Made by a program: the position numbers and the translations under genes
Notes under the pieces: model-generated
Seen by the model: the letters and a program-made list of their open reading frames with translations, nothing else
The model's database searches: none
Told to the model about the DNA's origin: nothing
In this document: in pieces, positions 33,352 through 42,158 of the stretch
Numbering within the stretch: position 1 is the stretch's first letter
Layout: each line of letters starts with the position of its first letter
Source of the DNA: Elusimicrobiota bacterium
GTDB lineage: Bacteria > Elusimicrobiota > Elusimicrobia > UBA1565
Length of the DNA stretch: 64,000 nt
Direction of reading: 5' to 3'
Assembly: GCA_016218495.1 (NCBI GenBank)
Contig: JACRDU010000151.1
Coordinates: forward strand, 1 to 64,000

Positions 33352-33978
33352 CTAGCCCTTCTTGCGCAGCAGGGCCAGCCAGGCCTTCGGCCGGCGCGGG
33401 CCTTCGAAGACTCCTTCGGAGAGCTCCTCGAAGACGAACAGGGGGGACCAGGCGGCCTCGAGCTCGGCCTTCGAGAACCGGTGCGGGCCCGGGCCGGGAG
33501 CCTCCTTGTCGCTGAAGGTCCTCAGGACGACCTTGCCCCCCGGCTGGAGCATCCGGGCGGCCTCCCCCACATAGGCGGCCCGGTCCGGCTCGGCCATGGT
33601 ATGGAAGCAGCCCCGGTCGTGGATGAGGGCGAAGGACTCGGACGGCTCCTTGATGTGGAGGATGTCCGCGGCCCGCAGGGTGACGCGTCCCTGCTCGCAG
33701 GCCGTCCGGACGGTCTTGGCGGCCAGGTCCAAGGCGGCTTGGGAGAGGTCGACGGCCAGGACCGTCCAGCCCTTCCCGGCCAGGAAGGCGGCGTCGTGCC
33801 CCGGGCCCGTGCCGGCGTCCAGCGCGCGCCCCTCCGGCAGGCGCCCCGTCTCCACCAGGCGCACGAGGTCGGCGTCCGGCCCCCCGGCGTTCCAGGGGAG
33901 CTCGTCTTCCGGCACGTTCTTATAGACCCCGTCCCAGCCGCCGTGCTGGTCGACCAGGCCCTTGGGGTCGGAGCTCAA
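33352..33978 (-). CDS. SAM-dependent methyltransferase (class I)
   Basis: This 208-residue enzyme has motif I ALDAGTGPGHDAAFLA near residues 50-65, the acidic residue after strand 2 in VLAVDLS, and a motif IV-like FALIHDRGCFHTM typical of thiopurine- or tellurite-resistance-like methyltransferases. I chose TTG 33978, which overlaps the upstream stop as TTGA; no ATG fits the N-terminus. The C-terminal Phe/Glu-rich part is usual for the family. The substrate is unknown. Confidence 0.8.
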   Translation of the reverse strand: MSSDPKGLVDQHGGWDGVYKNVPEDELPWNAGGPDADLVRLVETGRLPEGRALDAGTGPGHDAAFLAGKGWTVLAVDLSQAALDLAAKTVRTACEQGRVTLRAADILHIKEPSESFALIHDRGCFHTMAEPDRAAYVGEAARMLQPGGKVVLRTFSDKEAPGPGPHRFSKAELEAAWSPLFVFEELSEGVFEGPRRPKAWLALLRKKG

Positions 33979-34385
33979 TTCGCCGCGGGGGTGTCGACGA
34001 CCAGGCAGACGCGCTCGTCGGTCTTCGAGAAGCGCGGGCCGCCGTTCTTCGCGCGGGCGACGATGCGGTGCTCTCCGGCCTGGGTCGGGGCCCAGTCGAA
34101 CCAGTAGTAGCCGACGGCCGGGCGGCAGGCCAGCCACTCGCCGCCGTCGATGGAGACCTCGACCGACAGGTCGGAGTTGGCCGCCACGCGGATGGCGTAA
34201 TGGCCGGGGGCGACCTTCTCTTCCCGGGCGGGGAAATCGAGGACGACGGCGGCGGCCTTGGGCGTCTTCGGGCTCGCGGCGCGGGGCTTGGCGGTTGCCT
34301 TGGGCGCGGCCTTGAGGGGAGCGACGGCCAGGACTGCGGCGGGCGACAGGGGGTTCTTCTCGGTCTTGCTGCGGCGGACGGCCAT
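33975..34385 (-). CDS. Protein with histone-H1-like N-terminus and Ig-like domain
   Basis: This 136-residue protein has residues 1-50 rich in Lys, Ala and Pro (APKATAKPRAASPKTPKAA). It then has one beta-sandwich-like domain (SDLSVEVSIDGGEW ... YYWFDWAPTQAGEHRIVARA) resembling Ig-like or carbohydrate-binding modules. There is no signal peptide. GGAGG lies 7 nt before ATG 34385, and a TATAAT lies about 50 bp further upstream. Translationally coupled to the methyltransferase by TTGA. Confidence 0.62.
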   Translation of the reverse strand: MAVRRSKTEKNPLSPAAVLAVAPLKAAPKATAKPRAASPKTPKAAAVVLDFPAREEKVAPGHYAIRVAANSDLSVEVSIDGGEWLACRPAVGYYWFDWAPTQAGEHRIVARAKNGGPRFSKTDERVCLVVDTPAAN

Positions 34386-34532
34386 GGTGTTATCCTCCGG
34401 GCCGACGCTGCGGCCCACGACGGGGATATTATACGAAATCCCCGCCGCCGGGGGGGTGACAAGGGTCAATATCCTGGACAGCATGTTGCTACTGCTTCCA
34501 TATAATCGGTCCTTTTGTATACTCGGAGGCCT

Positions 34533-35519
34533 ATGGCATTCCCCATCAACCGACCCCGCCGTCTGCGCGCCAGCGCCGGCATCCGCACCTTGGTGCGCGA
34601 GACGGTCCTGTCCCCGGCGGATTTCGTGCTGCCGCTGTTCATCCGGCCCGGGAAGGGCGAGAAGCGCCCCATCGGGTCGATGCCCGGCCATTTCCAGTGG
34701 TCGGTGGACACCGTGGTCGGCCCGGCCAAGGAGGCCGCCAAGCTGGGCGTGCCGGCCGTCATCCTCTTCGGCATCCCCGAGAAGAAGGACGCCAAGGCCT
34801 CGGGCGCCTACGCCAAGGACGGCATCGTGCAGCGCGCGGCCAGGGCCATCAAGGACGCCGTCCCCGGGCTGGTCGTCATGGCCGACCTGTGCTTCTGCGA
34901 GTACACCGACCACGGGCACTGCGGCATCATCAGGAAGTCCAAGGACGGCTTCATCCTCGACAACGACCCTACCCTGGACCTGGTCGCGAAGACGGCCCTC
35001 AGCCAGGCCGCGGCCGGCTTCGACGTCGTGGCCCCCAGCGGCATGGCCGACGGCCAGGTCGGCGCCATCCGCGCGGCCCTCGACGGGGGGGGCTTCAAGG
35101 ACACGCCCATCCTCGCGTATGCGGTCAAGTACTCGAGCGCCTTCTACGGCCCCTTCCGGGACGCGGCCGAGTCGCCGCCCGCCTTCGGGGACCGCTCCAC
35201 CTATCAGATGGACCCGGCCAACTGGCGCGAGGCGATGCGCGAGGCGGCGCTGGACGTGGCCGAGGGCGCCGACATGCTGATGGTGAAGCCCGGCCTGCCG
35301 TACCTGGACGTGCTGAGCGCCGTGCGCGAGCGCTTCGGCCTCCCCACGGCGGCCTACAGCGTCTCCGGCGAGTACGCGATGGTGAAGGCGGCGGGCAAGA
35401 TGGGCTGGATGGACGAGAAGCGCACCGCCCTCGAGGTCCTGACCTCCATCAAGCGGGCCGGGGCCGACTTCATGCTGACATACCACGCGCTCGAAGCGGC
35501 GCGCTGGCTGGGGGCTTAG
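34533..35519 (+). CDS. hemB: Delta-aminolevulinic acid dehydratase (porphobilinogen synthase)
   Basis: This 328-residue enzyme condenses two aminolevulinate molecules to porphobilinogen, the second committed step of haem synthesis in the C5 route. The zinc-type active site [14 protein letters not shown] is near residues 117-130. The Schiff-base lysines lie in [12 protein letters not shown] and [13 protein letters not shown] 34533 has GGAGG 3 nt upstream; an in-frame TTG at 34515 was not used. It forms an operon with hemL. Confidence 0.97.
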   Translation: MAFPINRPRRLRASAGIRTLVRETVLSPADFVLPLFIRPGKGEKRPIGSMPGHFQWSVDTVVGPAKEAAKLGVPAVILFGIPEKKDAKASGAYAKDGIVQRAARAIKDAVPGLVVMADLCFCEYTDHGHCGIIRKSKDGFILDNDPTLDLVAKTALSQAAAGFDVVAPSGMADGQVGAIRAALDGGGFKDTPILAYAVKYSSAFYGPFRDAAESPPAFGDRSTYQMDPANWREAMREAALDVAEGADMLMVKPGLPYLDVLSAVRERFGLPTAAYSVSGEYAMVKAAGKMGWMDEKRTALEVLTSIKRAGADFMLTYHALEAARWLGA

Positions 35520-36797
35520 GTGAAGCGATCGAAGGCTCTGTTCGCGGCGTCGAAGAAGGTGCTGGTCGGAGGCGTCGACTCCCCGGTGCGCGCGTTCCGC
35601 GCGGTGGGAGGGGACCCGGTGTTCATGCGCTCGGGCAAGGGGGCGCACCTGACCGACGCCGACGGCAAGAGCTATGTGGACTTCGTGCTCTCCTGGGGCC
35701 CGATGATCCTCGGCCACGCCCACCCGGCCGTCGTCCGGGCGGCGGAAGGGGCCCTGCGCAAGGGCTCGAGCTTCGGGGCGCCGACCGAGGAGGAGCTGCG
35801 CCTGGCGGAGGCCGTGCGCGAGGCCCTGCCCTCGATGGAGCGCCTGCGCTTCACGAGCTCCGGCACCGAGGCGGTCATGAGCGCGCTGCGCGTGGCGCGC
35901 GCGTTCACGGGCCGCGAGCTCGTCATCAAGTTCGTGGGCGGCTACCACGGGCACGTGGACTCGCTGCTCGTCGCCGCCGGCTCCGGCGCCACGACCTTGG
36001 GCCGTCCGGACTCCGACGGGGTCCCCGCGGCCTGGGCCAAGACCACCCTGTGCCTGCCCTACAACGACGTCGCGGCCGCGCAGAAGGCCTTCCGCGAGCA
36101 CGGCCGGCGCATCGCCGCCGTCATCGTGGAGCCGGTGGCGGCCAACATGGGCGTCGTCGCCCCCGAACCGCCCTTCCTCGAGGCCCTGCGCGAGCTGACG
36201 AGGAAGAACAAGTCCCTGCTCATCTTCGACGAGGTCATCACGGGCTTCCGTTTCTTCTACGGCGGCGCGCAGACCGGGATGCGCATCACCCCGGACCTGA
36301 CCACGCTGGGCAAGATCGTCGGCGGGGGCTTCCCCGTCGGCTGCTACGGCGGGCGCAAGGAGATCATGGACCTGGTCGCCCCGCTGGGGCCGGTCTACCA
36401 GGCGGGGACCCTGTCCGGGAACCCCGTGGCGATGGCCGCGGGTCTGGCCACCCTCCAGGTCCTGAAGAAGGACAAGCCGTACGCGCGCATGGCCGAGATG
36501 GCCCGCGTCATCGTCACCGAGCTGCGCGGCATGGCGCGCTTCAAGGGCCTGCCGGTGCAGGTGAACCATGTCGCCTCGATGTTCACCGTCTTCTTCACCG
36601 AGACGCCGGTGCGGGACTTTGCCACGGCCAAGACCTCGGACACGAGGATGTACGGCCGGTTCTTCCACGCCCTCCTCGAGCGCGGGGTCTACTTCCCGCC
36701 CGCGCAGTTCGAGGCGGCGATGCTCTCGGCGGCGCATTCGAAGCTGGACCTCGAACGCACGCTCGAAGCCGCCGCGCGGGCCCTGCGCCGCCTTTGA
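35520..36797 (+). CDS. hemL: Glutamate-1-semialdehyde 2,1-aminomutase
   Basis: This 425-residue PLP enzyme converts glutamate-1-semialdehyde to aminolevulinate, feeding hemB. Typical blocks are GGVDSPVRAF near residue 15, the SSGTEAVMSALRVAR region near 115, FDEVITGFRF, and the PLP lysine in LGKIVGGGFPVG. GTG 35520 follows the hemB stop with no gap. Its own stop overlaps the glycosyltransferase TTG as TTGA. Confidence 0.97.
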   Translation: MKRSKALFAASKKVLVGGVDSPVRAFRAVGGDPVFMRSGKGAHLTDADGKSYVDFVLSWGPMILGHAHPAVVRAAEGALRKGSSFGAPTEEELRLAEAVREALPSMERLRFTSSGTEAVMSALRVARAFTGRELVIKFVGGYHGHVDSLLVAAGSGATTLGRPDSDGVPAAWAKTTLCLPYNDVAAAQKAFREHGRRIAAVIVEPVAANMGVVAPEPPFLEALRELTRKNKSLLIFDEVITGFRFFYGGAQTGMRITPDLTTLGKIVGGGFPVGCYGGRKEIMDLVAPLGPVYQAGTLSGNPVAMAAGLATLQVLKKDKPYARMAEMARVIVTELRGMARFKGLPVQVNHVASMFTVFFTETPVRDFATAKTSDTRMYGRFFHALLERGVYFPPAQFEAAMLSAAHSKLDLERTLEAAARALRRL

Positions 36798-39004
36798 GAA
36801 AGGCCAAGCCCAAGACCCCAGCCGCCAAGCCGGAGCGCACCCTCGCGCTGCTCCTCCCCGTCCCTGTCGCCGGAATGGCCGGCGGCCTCTGGCTGGCCTT
36901 CGTCGCCGTCTCTTACACGACGAAGGGGATGTCCCTGAGCGGGCGGGACTGGGCCGATATGGCGGGCCTCTTCCGGGGCCTGTCGGGACCCGTGGCGGGC
37001 GGCCTGCTCAAGGACCTGCTCTTGGCCTGCGGGCTCTGGGCGGGGGCGGCCGGAATCGGCGGGCGCCTGCGCCGCGCGCTGACCGGCCCGGCCTGCCGGG
37101 ACTTCTCGGCCTTGGCGGTGGACGCGGGCCTGGGCCTGGGAGCCCTCTCGCTGCTGCTGCTGGGCCTGGGCTGTGCCGGGTTTTTCTCCGCGGCCGCCCT
37201 GCGCGCCGTGTACGGCCTGTTCGTGTCCGCCGGCGTCGCCTTCCTCGCGCTGAGGCCGCGCGAGGCGGGGGCCGCCGCGGAGAAGGCCCCTGAGCCTCTC
37301 GGGCCTTGGGCCGGGGCCGGCCTGGCGGTGCTGCTGGTGTGCGCCGCCCTGAACCTGCTGGCCTCCGCCGCGCCCGAGGTCTTCTACGACTCCCTGGTCT
37401 ACCACCTGGCCCTGCCCAAGCTCTACCTGCTGCGCGGCGCCGTCGTCCCCACCCCCGAGAACGTCTATTCCGGCCTGCCCCAGGGCGTCCAGATGCTCTT
37501 CGGCCTGGCGCTGGCCGTCTCCGGCGACAGGCTGGCCTCCATGCTCCACGCCCTCTTCGGCCTCGCCGCCGCGGCGGCCCTGTACGCCTGCGTCGGCCGG
37601 CTGGCCGGGCGTCGGACCGGGGTCCTGGCCGCGCTGCTCTTCTACCTCTGCCCGGTGGTCGTCTATGCCAGCTGGGCCTGCGGGGTGGACCTGGCCTCGG
37701 CCTTCTACGTCGTCGCGGCGGTCTGCGTGCTCTGCCGCGTCCCCGACGCCCCCGCCGAGAGGGCCTCCGGGATGGCGGCGCTGGCCGGCCTCCTGGCCGC
37801 CTGGGCGGCGGGGACGAAGTTCAACACCATCCCCGCCGCGGGGGCGCTCGTCCTGACCCACCTCTGGCTCGAACGCCGCGCCGGCCGGGGCCTGGGCGCT
37901 ACGGCCCTGATGGCGGGCGTCGCCGCCTGCGGGACCATGCCCTGGTTCCTCAAGAACCTCGCTTTCTACGGAAACCCGCTGTACCCCTTCCTGCACGGGA
38001 GGGTCGGGACCCTGCGGCCGGCCGATTGGCAGGGCTTCATCGAGGCCGCGGGCTCGCGCGACCTGCACGCCGCCTTCACCACCTGGCGCGGGTTCTGGGA
38101 GCTGATATCGCTGCCGCTGCGCTGTTCGTTGGGGACCTGGCCCCTGGGGGACTGGTCCGGCCCGGTCCTGGTCGCTCTGACCCCGGCCGCCTTCGCGCTG
38201 CGCTGGCGCTGGCTGTCGGCCGATGAGGACCCGCCGGCGGTCTGGCGCGTGGTCGCGGCCATGGCGTTGGTCGGCGCGCTGGCCTGGGCGCTGGCCTCCA
38301 GCCTCGTGCGCTACATCGTCCCGTCGCTGCCTCTGGTCGCGGCGACGACGGCGCTGGCCGTCGAGCGCGGCGCCTGGCCGCGCTGGCTCAACCGGGCGGC
38401 CTGGGCTGGGGCCCTGACGGGCAGCCTCCTGGCCCTGCAGTGCGTGTACCGGCAGGGCTGGGGCATCGGGCAATGGGAATACCTCCGGGGGAAGGTGTCG
38501 CGGGAGGCCTATCTGCACACCCAGCGGGTGACCTACGGCCTACCCTACTACGAGGCGGCGGCCTGGATCAACGCGAACACGCCGGCGGGCTCCAAGGTCC
38601 TGGTGCTGGGCGAGTCGCGGGGCTACTACCTGGAGCGCGACTTCATCGCGGCCACCGTCTACGACTACAACCCGTTCTGGACCGAGGCCGCGCTGTCCAA
38701 GGACGAGGACGACCTGCGCGCCCGCCTGGCGGCCAAGGGCGTGACCCACATCCTGCTGAGCGCCAGGCAGCTGCACTTCCGCTCCGCCGCCCACGCCGTC
38801 CTGCCGCGCGAGCTGGCGGGCAGCGACATGCTGGACCGGTTCATGCGCAACTGGGCCGAGCGGCTCTGGGAAGACAGGGTGGACGGGGGCAGCCAGCCGC
38901 GCTGGCTCATCGTCTATGCGCTGCGCGCCGCCCCGCAGGAGCAGCTCGGGTTCCTGAACCCCTTGCGCGTCGTCCTCGACGTGCTCGCGCGCCAGGGAGT
39001 CTAG
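36794..39004 (+). CDS. Polytopic membrane glycosyltransferase (GT-C, GT39-like)
   Basis: This 736-residue protein has about 12-13 membrane helices. The first half has the motif APEVFYDSLVYHLALPKLY, an Asp and a Tyr-His in the first external loop as in GT-C enzymes that use polyprenyl-phosphate sugars. The C-terminal soluble part begins near AAAWINANTPAGSKVL, usual in such proteins. Start TTG 36794 overlaps the hemL stop (TTGA). It would glycosylate lipids or proteins on the periplasmic side. The reading frame seems to run far upstream, but that part is a shadow of hemB and hemL. Confidence 0.82.
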   Translation: MRKAKPKTPAAKPERTLALLLPVPVAGMAGGLWLAFVAVSYTTKGMSLSGRDWADMAGLFRGLSGPVAGGLLKDLLLACGLWAGAAGIGGRLRRALTGPACRDFSALAVDAGLGLGALSLLLLGLGCAGFFSAAALRAVYGLFVSAGVAFLALRPREAGAAAEKAPEPLGPWAGAGLAVLLVCAALNLLASAAPEVFYDSLVYHLALPKLYLLRGAVVPTPENVYSGLPQGVQMLFGLALAVSGDRLASMLHALFGLAAAAALYACVGRLAGRRTGVLAALLFYLCPVVVYASWACGVDLASAFYVVAAVCVLCRVPDAPAERASGMAALAGLLAAWAAGTKFNTIPAAGALVLTHLWLERRAGRGLGATALMAGVAACGTMPWFLKNLAFYGNPLYPFLHGRVGTLRPADWQGFIEAAGSRDLHAAFTTWRGFWELISLPLRCSLGTWPLGDWSGPVLVALTPAAFALRWRWLSADEDPPAVWRVVAAMALVGALAWALASSLVRYIVPSLPLVAATTALAVERGAWPRWLNRAAWAGALTGSLLALQCVYRQGWGIGQWEYLRGKVSREAYLHTQRVTYGLPYYEAAAWINANTPAGSKVLVLGESRGYYLERDFIAATVYDYNPFWTEAALSKDEDDLRARLAAKGVTHILLSARQLHFRSAAHAVLPRELAGSDMLDRFMRNWAERLWEDRVDGGSQPRWLIVYALRAAPQEQLGFLNPLRVVLDVLARQGV

Positions 39005-39481
39005 GTGCCCGACTATTTCCCCGTGGCGGCCGGGATGTTCTGGACCTATGAGTCGGTCTCGGCGCGCGGCCGCCGCGTGGTCCGGGTCGAGATCGCCTCC
39101 GCGGAGACCTCCGGCGGGGTGACGCGGGCGGCCGGGCGCAGCCGGGTCGGCGACGGGGCCTGGCTCGAGTTCAGCGTGGTCGCCGGCCCCGACGCCGTCC
39201 GGGTGGAGGGGGTTGTGGAGCTGCTCCTGCCGCCCGTGGTCGGGGCGTCCTGGACGGCGGGCGGGGACTCCCTGCGCATAGCCTCCGACCGGGCCGCGGT
39301 CCGGACGCCGGCGGGACGCTTCACCGACTGCCTCAAGGTCGAGGTGCTGCTGTCGGGAGGGGACGCGGGGAGCGCCGAGCGCTTCTACGCCCCCGGCTTG
39401 GGCCTGGTGCGCGAATCGGTCTCCGAGGAGGGCGACCCCTCCGACAAGGCCCTGCTGTCCTACGGGCGGAGCGAGCCTTAG
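39005..39481 (+). CDS. Beta-rich conserved protein, unknown function
   Basis: This 158-residue protein starts at GTG 39005, immediately after the glycosyltransferase stop. The first lines (DYFPVAAGMFWTYESVSARG) and the pattern TPAGRFTDCLKVEV...ERFYAPGLGLVRE are typical of a family of beta-sheet proteins found next to envelope genes. It has no signal peptide. It probably finishes the hemB-hemL-GT transcript. Confidence 0.75.
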   Translation: MPDYFPVAAGMFWTYESVSARGRRVVRVEIASAETSGGVTRAAGRSRVGDGAWLEFSVVAGPDAVRVEGVVELLLPPVVGASWTAGGDSLRIASDRAAVRTPAGRFTDCLKVEVLLSGGDAGSAERFYAPGLGLVRESVSEEGDPSDKALLSYGRSEP

Positions 39482-39786
39482 CCCAGCGGCTGGGCGGTCC
39501 GGCCCGAGCACTTGTTGGGCCAGACGCAGGGCTGGAACTGCGCGAGGACGGGGACGGCGGCTTCCTTGGCGCAGGTGTTGGGCCAGACGCAGGGCTGGGA
39601 CGGGACCAGGGCGACGGCCTCGGCCTTCTTGCCCGAGCACTTCTTGGGGTAGACGCAGATCTCGAAGTCGGACTTGGCCACGCTCTCGGAGACGCAGGTC
39701 CGGGTCTTCACGCAGTCGTCGATGGTGCCCGCGGGCTGGGGCAGGGCGGCGGGGGTCAGGCTCAGGATCAGAAGCAGTTCGGTCAT
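39478..39786 (-). CDS. Secreted protein with four C-x5-C motifs
   Basis: This 102-residue protein has a signal-like N-terminus (MTELLLILSLTPAALP). GGAGGA lies 7 nt before ATG 39786. The mature part holds four C-x5-C units: CVKTRTC, CVYPKKC, CVWPNTC and CVWPNKC, each followed by a Ser/Ala-Lys region. The spacing between units is about 18-21 residues. No known family comes to mind. Its stop overlaps the convergent gene end. Confidence 0.68.
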   Translation of the reverse strand: MTELLLILSLTPAALPQPAGTIDDCVKTRTCVSESVAKSDFEICVYPKKCSGKKAEAVALVPSQPCVWPNTCAKEAAVPVLAQFQPCVWPNKCSGRTAQPLG

Positions 39787-39927
39787 GGGTTCGTCCTCCA
39801 AAATCTGTCTGGGACCATCGTAGCCCGGACGCCGCCCTGCCGGGGAGGAGGACGGTCAACGCGCCGCGTTGACGGGGGGCGTTGAGCGCGGCTTTTGAGC
39901 GCGGTCAACATTTCCTATCCTAGTCCC

Positions 39928-40992
39928 ATGGAACACGAGCTGCTCTCCCGAGAATTCCTCGGCAATCCGGCGCGCGCATGGGTGTTCGCCGCGCTGGCCT
40001 TCGCCGCCTTCATGGCCGCGGGGGTCTTCCTGAAGACCGTCGTCCTGGCGCGCCTGCGCGCGCTGGCGGCGAAGACCGACACCGACCTGGACGACGTGCT
40101 GGTCGAGGCGGTCTCCTCGGTGCGCCTGCTGGAGCTGGCCGTGGTGGCCCTCTACCTGGCCACGCGCTCGCTGTTCTTGGGAGGCATGCCCGACAAGCTG
40201 CTGCACATCGCGCTGGTGGTGGTGGCCAGCCTGCGGGCCACGGCCCTGCTGCAGGGGATGCTGGCCTACGCCTGGCGCGCGGCCACCGCCTCGGCCCACG
40301 AGGGCGACCCCACGGCCCGGTCCGCCTTCCGGAACGTCGAGTACATCCTCAGCGGCGCGCTGTGGGTGGCGGCCGCCCTCTTCATCCTCGACAACCTCGG
40401 CGTCAACGTCACGACGGCGGTGGCAGGCCTCGGCATCGGCGGCATCGCCATCGCGATGGCGGCCCAGCAGATCCTGGGCGACCTGTTCAGCTCCTTCGTC
40501 ATCTTCATGGACAAGCCGTTCAAGGTCGGCGACTTCATCACCGTCGACGAGCTGATGGGGACCGTCGAGAACGTCGGCATCAAGACGACCCAGGTCCGCA
40601 GCCTCTCGGGCGAGCTGCTGGTCTTCGCGAACTCGGACCTCACGAAGGCGCGCCTGCGCAACTTCCAGCAGATGCGCGAGCGCCGGGTCGTGTTCGGGTT
40701 CGCCCTCCCCCACGAGACGCCCGCGGCCAAGACGGCCGCCGTCCCCGCGATGGTCAAGGAGATAGTCTCCGGGCTGCCCAAGACCCGCCTCGACCGGGTG
40801 CACTTCAAGGCCTTCGGCGCCTCGAGCCTCGATTTCGAAGTGGTCTACTACGTCCTCGACTCCGACTACAACCTCTACATGGACATCCAGCAGGACATCA
40901 ACCTGGCCTTGATGCGCCGCCTGGAGGCGGAGGGCGTCCGGCTGGCCTACCCCACCCGGACGGTGCATCTCGCCGGCGGGGCCAAGGCCTAG
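39928..40992 (+). CDS. Mechanosensitive ion channel of the MscS family
   Basis: This 354-residue protein has four or five N-terminal membrane helices. The MscS pore-lining and beta domain IGGIAIAMAAQQILGDLFSS...FIVFMDKPFKVGDFITVD starts near residue 170, followed by the cytoplasmic alpha-beta domain. It releases osmolytes when membrane tension rises. TATCCT ends 6 nt before ATG 39928. Only the SDR gene follows. Confidence 0.93.
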   Translation: MEHELLSREFLGNPARAWVFAALAFAAFMAAGVFLKTVVLARLRALAAKTDTDLDDVLVEAVSSVRLLELAVVALYLATRSLFLGGMPDKLLHIALVVVASLRATALLQGMLAYAWRAATASAHEGDPTARSAFRNVEYILSGALWVAAALFILDNLGVNVTTAVAGLGIGGIAIAMAAQQILGDLFSSFVIFMDKPFKVGDFITVDELMGTVENVGIKTTQVRSLSGELLVFANSDLTKARLRNFQQMRERRVVFGFALPHETPAAKTAAVPAMVKEIVSGLPKTRLDRVHFKAFGASSLDFEVVYYVLDSDYNLYMDIQQDINLALMRRLEAEGVRLAYPTRTVHLAGGAKA

Positions 40993-40994
40993 CC

Positions 40995-41759
40995 ATGCTC
41001 GACCCCAAGGGCTTGACCGTCCTCATCACCGGCGCCACCTCCGGCTTCGGCGCCGCCGCGGCGCGGCGCTTCATAAGGGAAGGGGCGAAGGTCGTCGTCA
41101 CGGGCCGCCGCGCGGAGCGTCTGGCGGCCCTCAAGGAGGAGCTGGGGGAGCGCTGCCACGCCGCCGTCCTCGACGCCCGGGACCGCAAGGGGACCTTCGC
41201 GCTGGCCGCCGGCCTCCCGGCGGCGTTCGCGCGGGTCAACGTCGTCGTCGCCAACGCGGGCCTGGCCCTCGGCCTCGAGCCCGCCCACAAGGCCCGCCTC
41301 GAGGATTGGGAGGAGATGGTCGACACGAACATCAAGGGCCTCATGTACACGGCCCGCGCCTTCCTGCCCGGCATGGCCGAGCGCAAGGAGGGGCATCTGC
41401 TCCTGCTGGGCTCCGTGGCCGCGGACTTCCCCTACCCGGGCGGCAACGCGTACGGGGGGACCAAGGCCTTCGTGGGGCAGTTCGCGCTGAACCTGCGCGC
41501 CGACCTGCTCGGCACGGGGGTGCGCGTCACCAACATCGAGCCGGGCTTGGCGGAGACCGAGTTCTCCCTGGTGCGCTTCGGGGGGGACGCGGCCAAGGCC
41601 GCCGCCCCCTACAAGGGCCTGAAGCCGCTCTCGGGAGACGACGTGGCCGAGACCATCTACTGGGCGGCGACCCTGCCCCGGCACATCAACATCAACCGCA
41701 TCCAGGTCATGCCGGTCACCCAGGCCTTCGGCCCGTTCGCCTTCAGCCGGGAAGGCTGA
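40995..41759 (+). CDS. Short-chain dehydrogenase/reductase (YdfG-like)
   Basis: This 254-residue NAD(P)-dependent oxidoreductase has the cofactor motif TGATSGFGAA (residues 12-21), NAG at about 92-94 and the catalytic Ser-Tyr-Lys in LLLGSVAA...NAYGGTKAFVGQF. The blocks NIEPGLAETEFS and the C-terminus QVMPVTQAFGPF resemble YdfG-type 3-hydroxy acid dehydrogenases. The NADP preference is suggested by the Arg-rich GRRAERL after strand 2. Confidence 0.92.
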   Translation: MLDPKGLTVLITGATSGFGAAAARRFIREGAKVVVTGRRAERLAALKEELGERCHAAVLDARDRKGTFALAAGLPAAFARVNVVVANAGLALGLEPAHKARLEDWEEMVDTNIKGLMYTARAFLPGMAERKEGHLLLLGSVAADFPYPGGNAYGGTKAFVGQFALNLRADLLGTGVRVTNIEPGLAETEFSLVRFGGDAAKAAAPYKGLKPLSGDDVAETIYWAATLPRHININRIQVMPVTQAFGPFAFSREG

Positions 41760-41795
41760 GGGAGAAGGCCGGAGTCCCCCGGCCCCGGGCCTCAG

Positions 41796-42158
41796 CTACT
41801 TGGCGAGGATCATCTTGCCTGCGACGAAGAGCAGGAAGACCCCGAAGATGCGCTGGAGGGACTGCCTCGGGACGGCGACGGCCACCTTGGAGCCGATGAC
41901 GCTCCCGACCAGGAACCCGAGGCAGATGAGGACGGCCACCCGGACGTCGACGTAGCCCTGCTTCCAGTAGGTGTAGGCCGCGAAGATCCCGATGGGTGGG
42001 ACGAGGAGGGCGAGCGTCGTCCCCTGGGCCATGTGCTGCGGCATCCCGAAGAGGAACACCAGGGCGGGGACGATGACGATGCCCCCGCCCACCCCTACGA
42101 GGCCGGCGAAGGCGCCGGAGAAGAGGCCGAGGACGACGAGGGCTCCGGGGTTGTACAT
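41796..42158 (-). CDS. TSUP/TauE-SafE family half-transporter
   Basis: This 120-residue membrane protein has about four helices and the TSUP motif LVGVGGGIVIVPALVFLFG near residues 20-38. Usual family members have about 250 residues and two such repeats, so this is a single repeat that would need to dimerise. Short forms are known in the family. ATG 42158 has AGGAGA upstream and shares its A with the argS stop. It probably exports organic sulfur compounds or sulfite. Confidence 0.82.
   Translation of the reverse strand: MYNPGALVVLGLFSGAFAGLVGVGGGIVIVPALVFLFGMPQHMAQGTTLALLVPPIGIFAAYTYWKQGYVDVRVAVLICLGFLVGSVIGSKVAVAVPRQSLQRIFGVFLLFVAGKMILAK

Noticed and set aside
34697-36793. Upstream extension of the glycosyltransferase frame by about 700 codons
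   Set aside because: The extension overlaps hemB and hemL in another frame and reads as low-complexity Arg/Gly/Pro. The TTG in the TTGA overlap at 36794 is the sensible start.
41796-42158. TSUP gene as a truncated pseudogene
   Set aside because: The 120-residue form has a start with a ribosome site and complete four-helix repeat. Short family members exist, so I kept it as a gene.
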